Under the pieces are notes generated by a model. The model had not been told where the DNA came from. It made no database searches and was given only the letters and a program-made list of their open reading frames with translations. Of a stretch of DNA of 64,000 bases, positions 12,001 through 25,600 are shown piece by piece. The position numbers were made by a program, and so were the translations under genes. This DNA is from Gymnorhina tibicen. Lineage: Eukaryota > Chordata > Aves > Passeriformes > Artamidae. Location of the stretch: the NCBI GenBank assembly GCA_013399875.1, contig VXAZ01001116.1, forward strand, positions 578,319 to 642,318. The letters are read 5' to 3'. The first letter of the stretch is position 1, and every line of letters starts with the position of its first letter.

Positions 12001-12340
12001 CTCATCTATTTAACACAGCCCGTGTGAGACAACCACGCTCTCATGCAGGTCTATGGACAATTTTTACCACATATCACTGGAGCATATTGCCTTCTGCCCT
12101 TTTCAAGTATCTGATATTCAGAAAGCATTGGCATGATGTGGCTCATCCTTCAGAAGGGCTTTGTCAGTGTACAACAAAACTCCAGGGTGCTGGCTCCAAC
12201 AGTGACCACAACTAGATATGACCAGAGAATGTGAGAAACTAAAAGCTAGTAGCACTTCCCAAAAATGTTTTTCTCACCTCCAACAAAGGGAACATCATAA
12301 GGCAAAGGTGATTATATCTAACAACTTTTGACTTTTTTTT
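9003..12340. other. Single-copy AT-rich DNA, no gene recognised
   Basis: About 3.3 kb without recognisable repeats or coding exons. Open frames reach at most 84 codons and overlap each other on both strands, as expected by chance. Confidence 0.6.
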
Positions 12341-12655
12341 GCTAATGTGTCCAGTTGCTCTTGAAAGACATTAACTTTCACAAGATACTGTAGCAAGGCA
12401 TTTCACAGACTAGTTACCCGCTATTTGAAGAATGCCTGACTTTCATGTACTTTGGGCCTACTATTTTCCAAATTCATTTCAATCCCCCAAGCCCTTGTAT
12501 CAAAAGAGACTTTGATCCGTGAGTAACCACCCTCTCAGTGTCACTCTTCATCATACAGCCTCCTAACTAGTCTTCCTCACTCATCTCTTTCCCATCTAGA
12601 AGAGTCTATGTTCATTAGTTCATTCTCATACAGAAGCTATTAAATGATGTAGGAA
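12341..12655 (-). mobile_element. Ancient CR1 LINE relic, antisense
   Basis: Read on the minus strand, this stretch follows the C-terminal ORF2 part of the old sauropsid CR1 lineages known from turtles and crocodilians. On the plus strand the antisense landmarks appear in the expected order: a GTCCAGTTGCTCTTGAAA-like start, the block around GGCATTTCACAG (the expected GTTCCACAGGTT region), CCCTTGTATCAAAAGAGA, TCATCTCTTTCCCATCTAGA (matching a TCTTTTCCAAGCTGAA region) and CTCATACAGAAGC. Identity is low and the frame is destroyed, so this predates the younger avian CR1 copies elsewhere in the window. The match is from memory of the family, not a computed alignment. Confidence 0.68.
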
Positions 12656-15600
12656 TCAACTCTGTATCACCAGCAGAAAATGGAGGACATTTTTGCTGGG
12701 GATGTTTCCCAGCATCTCATCACCACAGCTCTGAGTAGTTCCCCTTTCCTTTTTCCTGAGGGCCAGAGGAGCAGTTCCCACATACATGATTCCCACTGGG
12801 TCCAGGACTGTTCAGGAGAGCAGTACAGTATCACTGAGAGTCATACAGGATCCAGAGGCTGCAGTCATGATGCATCCCACACTCAGTCATCAGGGAGGGG
12901 ACCTGGGACAGAAGGGCTGCTGCTGAGCGGTGAGTGACAGTCCCAGCTCTATGTCCCTTGCGCATGGGTGGTGAGGTGTACTGGAATTGAGAAAAAATGG
13001 CTCCAGAGCTTGTCTCAACCTCTTAGTGCTGTACTCTTGCAGTGCTTATCTCCTGTTCATTAAAGGCTGTTGCCTTGCATGATCTCTGTCCCCTAGAGAA
13101 GCGTCATGATCTCCTTTTCATGGCCTATCGAGGTGTTATTTCTGGAGGACTTTCTCAGGTGGGAAGAGTGAGACATGATGCACCCTGTGGAAGGAGTTAT
13201 TCTCTGTGTCCCAACCACGATTTCCTGCCATCAGATCTACTTGAATTGTTCAAGAATAAGCAGAGATCAAAATAATAAGTCTGTAGTGTGGACATCCAGG
13301 ACCAGAGCCCTGCAGAGAAATAGAAAGAAAAACAAGATGACAGTGAGGATGAGCCAGCCTTATTTCAAAAGGCTACAGAAAGAGAAAATCAGACAGACTG
13401 GCAGTTACATGACCTTTAAGCCAAGTAGTTGTGTGTGGCAAGATGATCTGCCTCCTAAGACCAAAAAGGCATTGACTGCTTGAGTGCCCTCACAAGCTCT
13501 CTGGCTTTTCCTGGGGAAATGACCAGCTATCAGTGAGCATATCTGTGTAGTTACATTTTACTTTCACACCTTAATTTTGTCTACCTTCTGTTAGGTTTTT
13601 ATTCCCTCTGCCTTTTGTCATCTTCAGGTTTTCAGAACCAAAATAGAAGACAGAAAACAGTGATAAACAGTGCTAATTGCCCACACAGGCTTAGGGCCAC
13701 ACAAGAAAACTGTGAGCTGACAAAAATCATGTAAGAGGTCATTTGATAATTTTTCTAGTGCTATTGTTCTTATTAAATTATTTATCTGTGTGGATTTTTA
13801 CAGGAAGAGTTTTCCGTACAGTCCTCAAGAATTAAATGTCAAAATGGCTGTGCAGGGAAGGAACCATATGTTAGATGTTGCCAAACAGGAATGTTTCATT
13901 GGCTGCTTCAAAGCCAGTTACTGTCAAGTACTTTTGATGAAGAGACCTATGCATGCAAAACAGAAATCAAGAGGCTGAATGGCCCCGACAGCATTTTTGC
14001 ACCAAAGTTGCTTGTTTAAAGCAAGTTCCAGTCAAGAATAATTGAACTCAGATCACATTAGATTGTTGCTCCTTAGCTCTGTGAAATGAGGTAGATGATC
14101 ACAGTCCATTTCCCATTAGCCTAACTGTCTGCTCTGCTAAAACCACCTGCACAATTGAAACTAATTGGTGCCCTCGACAGCAGTATCAACAGAGAGGAGA
14201 CAATTAAATAGTAATGGATGATGAACTATATCCTCCCCCTAAAGACATGATACCTTTATACTGGCAGTGAGCAAGCTCGCCTGGTTGGAGCTTAGAGTGG
14301 GGCTGAATTTACACCAGCGGGCTGCCAGTCAAGATCCAGTCACAAGCAGAAATGCAAGTCTATGCACAAATGAACATTATAAGGATATCTTTATTCAGCT
14401 GGAATATAGGCAGGCCTAGAGCAGGGGAAAACACATCCTACTCTATTTGAATTGAAGGGATCAAAGTGATATGATCCCCAGAGCTATCAAAAGGCCATCA
14501 GACACAAATCTCATGAGGGACTCCTAAACTCCCTTTCCTCTAGGGACTCATGTCAGTGCAGCAGCAAGAAACGAATGGCATTGGCTCATAGAGCAGCATA
14601 TTTAGAACAGGCTGAGAGTATACCGGTACAGTGCTGTGGCTGGTAAGAGCAGCCTCTGACCAACAACCAGGCTGTTTTCACCCATCAGTGGGAGCCAGAC
14701 CACTGAAGCCTGGTGCATTTCTGACAGAAACAGTACCTCTTCTTGAAGCTGGTCAGTTGGATTCATCTTGCTCTCTGCTGTGCTGCTCCTCAAAGGGCAG
14801 CATGTAAGAAAGGCATGAGCATGTCATTCAAGGGCTGGATCTTACGGAATTTTTTTGTAGACTCATAAAAATATACTTTTATTGGCTTTTAGAGATATAT
14901 GAGCACTTGTGCTTCTCTGTTGCTCTTTTTAATATGGTGGTTTATACTTTGAATTTCTACAGGGTGGTTTTTTCCTAAGGACTGTAAAATGATTAAAAGG
15001 CACCAACAAAGACAACTTCATACTGCAGCTGGAAGAGAAGCAAAACTTTTCTGCTTGCGTAGCTATTTTCTCCTCTCTACAGGCCAGTTTGGAGTTCAGA
15101 TCATCAACTCCAGAGCCAGACTGAATGCCAGGCATCCTTTCCTACACTCTAACAAATATTAAACATTTGCTCTAGCCATATTTGATGCCTCAGAGGGGTT
15201 GATGCTTTGACACAGCAGAGTGAATCATTTACTGTATTGTTCTGCGTACAGATATGACAGTTCAAAGCATAATACTTTCTGCTTCTTCAGATTTTCCAGT
15301 GTTTGTTCAACAGAGAATTGCTACTCACTGACAACCTCTGTTCAAAAACATAAAATATCTGTAACACAGCTGGATTGATATCTGTTGATGCATCGACATG
15401 CACAAGCCATAAAATTGTTCAAAATAAATTGTAAAAAACAGCTTCTGGTTTCGGATAATGACTACGCAACACAACGTTTGCTCTCAGAGTGCTGGTTTAA
15501 GATGCATCAGACGTGTGGTGCTCTGTAGGATGCACACAAAAGCCAGATTTCTCAGAAATGATTAGAGGGCACAGCTGCTCCTGATGTGACTCCAACAGTC

Positions 15601-15700
15601 AAATTTTCAGATGACTTATTTAGCAAACTGATCTGCTTTGAAAGTCCAGCCCTGGATGTGAATGATATATTGATTTGAAGCCCCTACTCTTTTTTATTAA
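12656..15700. other. Single-copy DNA, no gene recognised
   Basis: No repeats recognised. An open frame at 12680-12937 plus (85 codons) is somewhat GC-richer than its surroundings and contains a strong splice-donor-like GCG|GTGAGT at about 12930, but no acceptor or homology supports it as an exon. Confidence 0.55.
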
Positions 15701-18700
15701 AAGGAAAAGTCAAAGGTCAACAGCAAATTGCTTTTCCTTAAAAAGAAAAGAAAAACACCAAAAAAACTGTGCTTCCAAAGAGGTGGTGCATTAAGCACCT
15801 GTAAACTTTCCCTCAAATGCACTCCCTGATTATACTAGGATAGAGAGATTCTTAAACTTGTGAGTTTTCTAAAGCAAAATTCTTCTCCTAATTGTCATGC
15901 ATTTAAAAAATTTTTTGAAGGAAAAAAAAATCACCAAAATCAGAAAAAAAACATGAAAAAATTGCCTAGGATTGCACATGAAAAATCTCCCACATGAATT
16001 AAAAGTGAATATCTGAAAAAATTTCAAAGTGAATGTCTAAAACACATTCAGTCTACAACTGAATGCTCATGCATCTTTATTTTTTTGGACCTTAACATGA
16101 TTTTCTTTTCAGCTGGCAGTTTCTTTCATCTGCCCTGGAGTAAATGTAAATGGTATCCTCTGGTGATCTTTTAGGCACTGGCAAAAAGCTAAACAATGGT
16201 ATCAGCAGTGCAAGTGTGAGTCAGCTGTGGCAATGCTCCTGCTATTTGGAGCCTTGCATAAGGAACTACTGCTGATTTATTTCTCAAGGGTCATCTAAGA
16301 TAGAGTCTGCAGGCAATAACAACTTTCTTACAGCTCTCCATTCATTCCTGAAGCAGCACAGAAAAAGAAAGAAAAAATAATATAGATCCACCATTCACTT
16401 ATTTCTTGAACTGCTTTATAGTGTAAAATCTCCCTTCTACCATGGTTACCAAACTATTTTTCCCAATCAACAGATCTGTGTTTTCAGTCTAATCAGATCA
16501 GAATGGATATCAGGATAGATTATGCTTACTGATATTTTCATTTTAAAAATAAAAATACTTCTGGACAGGCACATTTATACTAGCAAAATTTTATTTTTAC
16601 AAGATTCCTAAATTCTTATTTGCATCTGACAATACAACATGAGCAAAAAGGAAATGTTACCTAGTACTAAGACAGAGAAAACTGTTGAAAGCAAATACAT
16701 TCAATTGAAATGTAACTTTATTTGGGATCTTTCTAGATCATACATCACTTTGCAAATATATTTGCAGACTTTGTGAACATCTTAACCAAAGAACAAAATC
16801 TAATGATGCAGTCCTGAGCATCCTGATATTCATGTTTAATGAATATATACAGCGCTATTCAAATCTATCCTTCACTTTGATTAAATTCTGTTTTTAAGAA
16901 AAATGCATTGAAATACAATTTTTCTTTTAAAGAATTCAAGAGGGAGTGTAGCAAAAAAACCAAAACCTGATCAACTGTTTTAATTTAAAGAGCACACAGT
17001 AAAACTATTAGAAGATAGAGCTACATGTCTTTAGAATACATAGCAATAAATAAATTAAATCACCCAGAACAAATAGCACCAGCTGCTCCACAGATAAATA
17101 TAGAAACTTGGAAATATAAAGGATAAAGTACTTCAACCTAAAATAAAATAAACAGTAAGAGGCAGTGAAATGTTGTCGTAGTCTCAAAAGCCTTATGTTA
17201 CCCATTTATTTTGTACTGAGTCCATTTATTTTTCTCTCATGCTCTTCCCTCTGTGCATTCAGTGCATACTAAACAGTATAACATGAACTGTACCATGCTG
17301 CATTTAAGCTTGATGGTGCCTAAGCTTACCTTAAATTTTGGAGACAAGGGTTATTTTCAGGTTTGGAAAATTCTCTCTCCTTTCCCTCTCCTCCCATCAG
17401 CATCTAAAATGTCATTTGTGAGTTGGCTTTGCACCCACTTTATTGACCATTCTCATGGTAAAAGGAAGAAAGCTGAAAGATAATTAGATTTTGAGTCTGG
17501 GTGAGTAATTTTAAGAGCTTTGCAAGTCTGACTCCAGGATATATTTTGTGTCAATCTCAGCTTTGTTCATTCAGTATAAAAAGCTGCATGTTACAAGACA
17601 GGTTGGTTCAGCTTCACAGGGTTATGGAAGGCCAAGGGGGTGACATCCTCAGAGCTTCATTATGTCAGCCTTAATTTGAGTTCTATCATTATAAGTGTAA
17701 GTCAACATGTTTAAAGTTGACAAAACTGATATTTCAGTAAGCAAAAGCAATGAATTGCTTAAAAAGATGCTAGCTAAATGAAATTGATAGCAATAAAATC
17801 ATTTACACTTCAACAAAAAGGAAATGTACACTTCGACAAAAAACCAAAACAAAACAAAGTACCTCATCTTGTCAAACTACCATAAAAAGAATAGATTTCC
17901 AATTTTGTTACAAATAAAGTAACAATTTACACAAAAAAATACACCGATTTTTCTATGAAATGTTAGTTATCATGAAACCCTGAGGGTTAACATATCTTCT
18001 TTGCATCTGCAATAAACAGAATGCAAAAGAACAGGAAATCAACAATTTTGACACAGGAAATGGTTTCCCACCAAAGCAGTGTTTTTCTGAGAAACTTGGT
18101 GTTGTGTGCAAAGTGTTGCAGCTCATCTGCATTTGACCATGGCACCCAGATGCCACATACTCAGATAGTGAGTCGGTTTAAGGAAGGCACCTATTAAATG
18201 TCTCTCTGAGTTGGAACAACTTGAATATCTTTCCATTTCACAGTTAAACTGATGGAAATGCTTTGACAGTGTTGCAATACTAGTCACGGCTGTGAGAAGG
18301 TGGGGAAAAAAGCAGCTTACTAAAGGATCAAACTTTCTCCCTTCAGCTTCTTCATTTCCTTCACCTGAAATGGACTCTTGTGTTTCGTGTACAAGCTGCA
18401 AACTACTCAATCCCCCTCAATCCCCTTATACTGGTTATGTACATTTATACCTCAAGTATTTTTTCACATTCCTCAAAGCTTTCATTTTTTTTTCTATACT
18501 TATTAACTGCTATGAGATCTTCAGTCTTATCTCAGTAGTTTTTCAAACCTTGCAAGCCTCTCTAGACACGCTAGATCTTTCATGTCATTCTCATCTCAGT
18601 TCTCTCAGGTCTTTTAGAAACTAAAATATGTGATTCACCTCTTTAAAATTTGGCTATGGAAAAGTTCAGCTGTCTAAATTGGTCACCCTTGAAACAATGG

Positions 18701-21194
18701 AACAACTCTGTAGATCCAAAGGGTGATGTGTCTCCTCTTAAGACAAGCAGCTCTTTTGATATCAATTAACTTCTAGACATGTAAAATCAGGCAAGATGGA
18801 TACTACTCACATGGCCCATGTTTTACCAGATCCAGCCCTTCACCCTTTTTGCACTCTATATTTGCAATTCTAGTTATTAAAATGGGATTATAAACCCACT
18901 ATAGGGAAAGCTAGATGTAAAATGTTTGCTTCATTTACTTGGAGTATTTTTATGATGCACTTCTTTTGTATAAATAGCTCAAATTTCATTGCCTTGTTTT
19001 GCTTCAATATCAGATTACAAATTCATGTCTAATTTGCTGTCCTCTCTCTTCCCTAAGGTCTCTTTTAGCTTTACTGCTCTTTCCATCCCACTTAGTATAT
19101 GGTTTCCAGTTTATTTTCTCCTGCATGCTTTAATTCTCATTTCTGCCATCTGAAACTCTTTTTACTGTATTGGAGCCCTTAGGCCTTTTTTTACTTTTCT
19201 CCATTATATCCCTTCCAATATAGTTCATGTCCTCGAAAACAAATTAAAAGAACTACATATCTCAATCCTCTGTCCAAACTAGATTTTTTCCTAATCAAGA
19301 AGCTATATAGGTCTGGCAAACTACTCAAATGTTGTTGTTGGAAAGTGAAGTTTTGATGGAAATTGTGATCAAAACCTCTTTTACTGAAATTCATCACATA
19401 TATCACAGGCAAGCTGAGCAGGGCAAAGCATTTCTGACCACTTCTAATTCTAATTTATTTTTCAGCAGCAGACTGGTTTATTTGCTGTAATATGCTAAAA
19501 TTTTCAGTGACAGCTGGAATGTGGGTTTAGACAGCCTTTGCACTGTAAAGTTCATTTCTGCAACAGGGAATAGGAGGAGTTGTTTTCCCTCACCCTGAAG
19601 AAGAAAGTTGTAAGCCAGAACAGTGAAGACCAGATTTAAGAAAATCTAGAGGGGGAAAAGCAGAGGTCATCATAGCAAATTCCCTTAATCAAGACTATAC
19701 ATAAATTAATAGTCTTTGCCTGTCATTTTGGAGTCCTTTGACAAATCTGAAGAAAAAAAGGTCGGAATTATTTTATATTGCATTCACAATTTCATGGTAT
19801 TTAATGGGTGAACATTATGAAAAACAACAGGAACACTAGGAATCATAATTTCTTCATGATATAACCACACTCAATGCATAACACACAGAGATGAGAACTG
19901 GAAATTACAGTATTGGTATCGGCAGTGTTGCTGGTTAGCTGTGGGCCTCAGATGAACAGACAGTGGGCGGTATTTAAGACACTGCCTGCAGTATTTCTCA
20001 AAAGGGTGAGAACTGACTTTATTCAGGAGGGCATTTTTTTGGTTTTTTAGATTTGAAGCTCAAAACACTGCTAAAGGCAGGTGTCATAAGCAAGTGCTGT
20101 GCAATTTTGTCTTTTCAGCTTTGTTGTTAGATTTCACAAGCTGGCTTCCATGGGATCCTTGTTCTTAGGAGCAAAGGCTTAACCACTGATAAGTACTGAT
20201 TACATTGTATCCTCTTTTCTTCCCTCTTGCATCAGAATCAAAGGCAAAGGTTCCATTTCGGGTGTATCCTTTCACCCACATAATCATATAGTGAAGTAGG
20301 GAGTGCCAATGTGAAGAAAGATGAGCAAGAAGCAAAAATTCTGTAAGAAAATGGTTACAGAATTAGAAAATTAAGGAACGTATATTACTTGTTAAGAAAT
20401 GGAATTTAAACTTTCTGTTTAAAATAAGTAAGATGATTACCTTATTTGAGAACAAAGGATGGGAGAAATTAGCCATTTCACAGAGTCCAGTTCCAAATTT
20501 CAGGCAGCCATGCCACAGCTGTCTGGTTTGAAAAGAGTCTGAAAACAGCTATACCATGCAGTAAAGGAAAAAAAAATCTTCCCAGCACTCCTTCAGAAAA
20601 CCAAGCCTGAACTATGCCCTAGGTAAAAGCAGAGAGAATCTTGCTAATACCACAGGTCCCTGTGCTTTAGTTGCTAAATAAAACTCAGAGAGAGTCCTAA
20701 GATGGACACAGACTGCAGGACCGCTGCTAATTTAAATTCAGGAAAGAATTTTCTCTTAAGCTCATACCTGGCAACTGCCAGTTTTACACTGACTGTGCGA
20801 TCAGGGACAGCAACCAGGCACCTAAGGATGTAAAGCCATTAAAGGTACAATTTCACCCCATCTATGTCTACTTGCTCGCCTCCACGGCTTCAGAGGGCAG
20901 TGAATGCAGACCCAAAGAAAGTCAAATATAGATCAAGATAGGAAACTGATATTTCTAACCACTGCTGAATAGAAATTCAGCAACATGGACATGATTATAT
21001 GAATTTCTAATAGCAATAGCATTTCTAAAGGACCTATTTGGGAATACTGAAACACCACGTATCTGAAAAGTGTCACTGCAAACTTATGCCCTGGGATGGA
21101 ACGACTCCCCAGGATCCTCTGACAAATCTCACTTCATGAGATCTCCTATTTAGTTATGTAATCCCTCACATTACTTATAGAACAGTTTAGACTA
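15701..21194. other. Single-copy AT-rich DNA with A-rich patches
   Basis: About 5.5 kb with A-rich runs near 15716-15765 and 15903-15965. A small tandem duplication of 23 bases lies at 17804-17845 (TACACTTC followed by an A-rich part, twice). No gene or transposon recognised. Confidence 0.6.
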
Positions 21195-21385
21195 CTCAGT
21201 CCCTTCCCTCTTTGTCAGACAGTTCCAGAAACATACTTCTTGGACGGATAAGGAGCCTTCTTCCAATTTCCCCTCTAAATTTATTCATAGTCAATTTACA
21301 GTCATTTGATCTTTTGCCAGTACCATCCTTTAACTAAAACAGTAATTCCCCTTCCTTAATATTTACCTCTGTAGTATGTCATTCA
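21195..21385 (-). mobile_element. Probable ancient CR1 relic, antisense
   Basis: The plus strand shows the antisense pattern of an old CR1: a GTCAGACAGTTCC segment, then GGAGCCTTCTTCCAATTTCC, a TTATTCATAGTCAATTTACA part, a CATTTGATCTTTTGCCA part, and CCTTAATATTTACCTCTG. These correspond in order to the blocks seen in antisense CR1-type repeats of birds and reptiles. It is strongly diverged and its edges are approximate. Confidence 0.55.
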
Positions 21386-22343
21386 TTCATTTAATTCATT
21401 CAGTTTAAAATAATCTTAATAAATGGGGAAATGTTGTAGCTATAAAATGAAAATGCACTATGATGACCTTTACTAAAATCTGGCACTAACCTGATTTTAT
21501 TAAGTATCAGAAACATTATAATAGATATTAAAATGTAGTGATATTCCCACATTATGCAAATCTATCTGGACTCATTTAAATTCTTTTTGTCTTTTCTCTT
21601 CTTTCTACACAGTCCAGTTTCACAAATGAAGAAGCTTTAATAGTAAGCTTGGATTTTTAGAGAATCATTGACATATTTGTGTCTGCAAATAAAAGACATG
21701 AAAACATATATTCAGAAAGTTCAGTGGCTTAGGTAACTGGTCAGGTATTTCTGCAATCTCTCTTTCAGGTAATAATTATCACAGTTGTCTGTACAAATTA
21801 GTTACATTTTGCACCCAGTCAGAAGATAAATTGAAATCTGGACTGTGCAATTAATAAGTCCATCCAAATGCTGTTATGTTGAGTAGACTAAATACTCAGC
21901 AACAAACTACTGACCTTCTCCTTTTTGCTTTCCTGTGGTTACTACACCTACACTGAAATATTTTGCATTACCTGTACAGTGAATGTCTGACTTGTGCTTT
22001 TTTATACATGAGTATTGTCAAGTTTGCCTATGATAGTGTATATGAATAATACCAGTAAAACAGTCAGGTGAAAAGATCTGTTCCTCTGACTCAGAAGATT
22101 AGAAAACCTGAATTTTCTGAGAATATGAACTGATGAAAAAGATTAAGATTTTCTTACAAATATAATGTCCTTAAGGCATATGTTTGGTCTGAAGTCAATA
22201 CAGAAATATGCATTGCCAAAAAATTCTGACCACATCACAGCCTTTGACTGTAGTATTGTTTCTTGTACTGAGAGCAGAAGGTACAAGAAACCTTCTTGTA
22301 CCTTCTTGAATTTCATCAACATAGATGACCTCTAGGATGTCTT
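21386..22343. other. Single-copy AT-rich DNA with one perfect hairpin
   Basis: No gene or transposon recognised. The only structured piece is the hairpin at 22276-22306, listed separately. Confidence 0.6.
22276..22306. repeat. 14-bp perfect hairpin
   Basis: Arms AGAAGGTACAAGAA (22276-22289) and its exact reverse complement (22293-22306) enclose a three-base loop ACC. A further partial copy, TTCTTGTACT, lies just before the left arm, suggesting a local duplication with inversion. Too short for a microRNA precursor. Confidence 0.85.
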
Positions 22344-22600
22344 TGCAGAGTCACGGTGTGGTCAAGGTTGGAAAGGACCTCTGTCAGTTATCTGGTTCAA
22401 CCCCCTGCTCAAGCAGGGCTGCCAAACGCAAGTTGTCCAAGGCAAAATCCAGACAGCTTTTTAACATCCCTAAGGATGGAGATTCCACAATGTCCTTAGT
22501 CACCCTCACATTAAAAAATGTTTCCTGTCTTTCAGTTCGTGCCCATTTTTTCTTGTCCTGACATCAACCTGGCCCAAAACATCCTCTTTACAGCCTTGTG
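22344..22600 (-). mobile_element. CR1 LINE fragment, antisense
   Basis: A CR1 3' region lying on the minus strand. On the plus strand it starts with a degenerate form of CAGAATCACAGAATGG, continues with GTCAAGGTTGGAAAGGACCT, CAACCCCCTGCTCAAGCAGG, a GGAGATTCCACAA block and TTTCTTGTCCTGACA, all standard antisense CR1 landmarks. The 5' end of the element (right side) fades near 22600. A 78-codon open frame lies within it on the wrong strand and is not a gene. Confidence 0.9.
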
Positions 22601-25600
22601 ATTTGTAGCAGGTGTGAGGAAGAGACACTTGTGACACTTTTGACTGCTGCTGAAAGGCATGCTCTTCTCCATATGCAAGTTTTCAACTTTCTCCATCAGC
22701 ATGTTTCCCCAAGCTACACGTGTGAGGCTGAATATGACACTGAACTACTTCACAGTGCTGCTGACAACATATTCTTGGGGCTCTACTGAATTATTTTAAT
22801 TGTGTTGAGCAGGCAATTTCTTCCTATGCAGAACTATCACCAGACCATAAACTATACACAAAATAGGGCCTTGCCACCTTTTAGTTTCAGAAACAGTCAT
22901 GGATGAAAAAAAAACCCCAGTGTGTTCTCAAATGGAAGAGTTTAATATAAAGAACAAAATATTATCCCTTTAACCCACTTGATCCTCTAGAGAAGAAAAT
23001 ATCAATATCCTACTCCAAGTGGTGAAATGGTTAGTGAATAACATCATAATGGTCAGGAAATTGTGCTGGCATCAGCTGAGTTTTCATCTTATACATCCCA
23101 TAGTTTCTCTTCAATACAGAGAAGGAGTGCCTAACATGCATTTCAGCACAGGGATTGCCCATATAGTACTGTACTTCCAACAAAACTTTTTATAGACAAT
23201 TTTAGCCATTATTACTACTCTACTGCAACATGATATTTTCAATTATTAAACATCAAACTGCAGTTTCATGAACATAAATACATGTTTTTAATAATCAGGT
23301 TTTGTTCGTAAATGAAACTACTTATAAAGAGACTATTTATTTATAAAAAAACCCCGTATTCATTTAGATAGAAATGAATGTGAATAATAAATTATGTGAT
23401 TAATAAATGATTAATTAGATACAATAAATTAATAAAATAAATTATGTGAATTAATAAAAATTACTCAACTAATTTCTACAAAAGTCTTGTGATTAGTCTC
23501 TTAGGTACCTAACTCCCATAACAGTAAGCATTCTGAACTTCAGAAATGCTGCATAGTGGAATAGTTACTCATGGTCTTTTTTGTTACAAACAAACAGTCA
23601 GCTCACAGCCCTAAGAGTTGTGCAACGTATTACAGTTGCTGTGCACAGAGATTCATTCATTCATATTTGGTAATGTGCAAAGCACTGTACAGTATGTTAA
23701 AAATGATCTATATTGACTTCCCCTCATTGCTCAAGACATGAGGCATTCAAGATTTCCAAGATTTCTTGTGAAACATTGTTGTACTTGAAACTTTACCATC
23801 CTACAGGGATTTTACCATCATTTGTCTGCATTTACATCATTATCACTTCTGCACATAAAAGTATTGTCCTCAGAAATAAATATTTAACTGATGAGATATG
23901 TAGTATAGTACTGAGGAATCCTTAAGTGCTTAATACATTTCTGTGAGTTCTGTGTAACATAATGGATCAGCTTTATTTGAACAAAAAATGGCTTTGTGGC
24001 TTCCTGTGTTTTGCTTGAAGCTCAGTAATTCTCAACCTTTTTCAATAATCATTATGTCTTTTCTGAAGTTCCTTCTTTTCTCACTTCTCAGGCTCAGGTT
24101 CTAACTTGCTTGATGAGAGATGGGAGGCATTGTCAACCCATGACACCAGCCTTGGAGGAACCTTGGCCCTGTTCTGAGAGCTACTCTCTATGAACATCTC
24201 AGGGCACATTCCCAATGATCATTTGTAATTGCTCCAGGAGATCATATTGTTTATTATTTTTCAAAGAAAATGTCAGCTATAATCATCAAGAATATTATCA
24301 AGCTGTCATGTTTGCAACATGTTGTGAAAATAAATATTTTTATATTACCATCACTTGGTATTTGAGTTGACTAGAAATACTAACATTTTCTTTGAAATCT
24401 CCAAGGTATTTATTCTGTTTTGTTATGATTCAGATCAATTATGTTGCATATAAATTAAACTCTTAAGTATGTTGTGGAAGATGCTAATATTCCTTTTGTT
24501 TTTTCCAGCAAAAAAAATATTTTGTCATAGCTTGGTAATTCCTTTCTTCATATGATGCTCTCACATGGGAAGAATGCTTTTAAAACTCATCAAGTTCTGA
24601 AAATGCACAGTGGAAATACTCTTATTGTGTTTGAGTTCAAAAGAGAAAAGGCATCGTAAAACAAACTGTCTACACTCTGGATGCACATATTCACTCTACA
24701 CTACACATATCGAAATCACAGTAAGGCACCCAGGATAAAAAAAACAAATATGCTGATTATAGATCCTTTCCTTGCCATCAAATGTTTTAGGAGCAAAACC
24801 TAACCAAACGAAAGAGACTCCAGTCCATCCTCTATGTAAATTCTTGTTTTGCTTCCTTTTGTTTTGCTATTTCCAAGATGTTTCTGTTCAATATAACTAT
24901 TCTTTGCACTCTCTATCATACTGTTTCAGGTGCCCAGAAGCACACCTCCTTTGACAGATACTGACTCTGCCTTTATAGCCAACGCTTCAGCTGTCACATC
25001 ATATAGAAAAACTGAAATAACGTTTCAGTTGAAGATTTGCAGTTTGGTCTTTAAATGGTAGACTTTCACCAACCAAATCTCTCTCTAGCATGAGCTACCA
25101 GTGCACCTGCTTTTACCAGTTCATAACTTTGATTTCCTACTAGATATCCTCATTGGCATATGCCATTGGCAGTGTATACTAATTAATTCAGCTCTTACAA
25201 TCTTTTGCATTGCAATGGAATGTTTGAGCAAGGATAGGATGGATTCTCATCAGATTGTTTTTCATAATTAATGTTATCTTGCTTGAGATGCTAGACAGCC
25301 TTTTGGTTTCCAACAATGTGTTAACAAAATGTGAAATGTCTGGTGCATTGTAGTAGTGCCTTTAGTTGCCCAAGTTGTTGTTATATAACAAAGTTAGTGT
25401 CAAATCCAAACAAGAAAATTATGCCTCCCCCACTTCTTGTTCACTGTCTCAATTACAATGGCTGCAGTTTATGCATTTTCAACTGTTGTCAACTGCACAT
25501 TTAGCCCTCAAAAAATGTCTAGGAGCAGCTCCATCTCTGCTTCCAAATATGCCAGAACTGGCCCTAGGACTATATCACTTATTCCTTTGCATTTCTTCAG

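Noticed and set aside
22325..22561. 78-codon open frame on the plus strand
   Set aside because: It is the antisense of a CR1 3' region.
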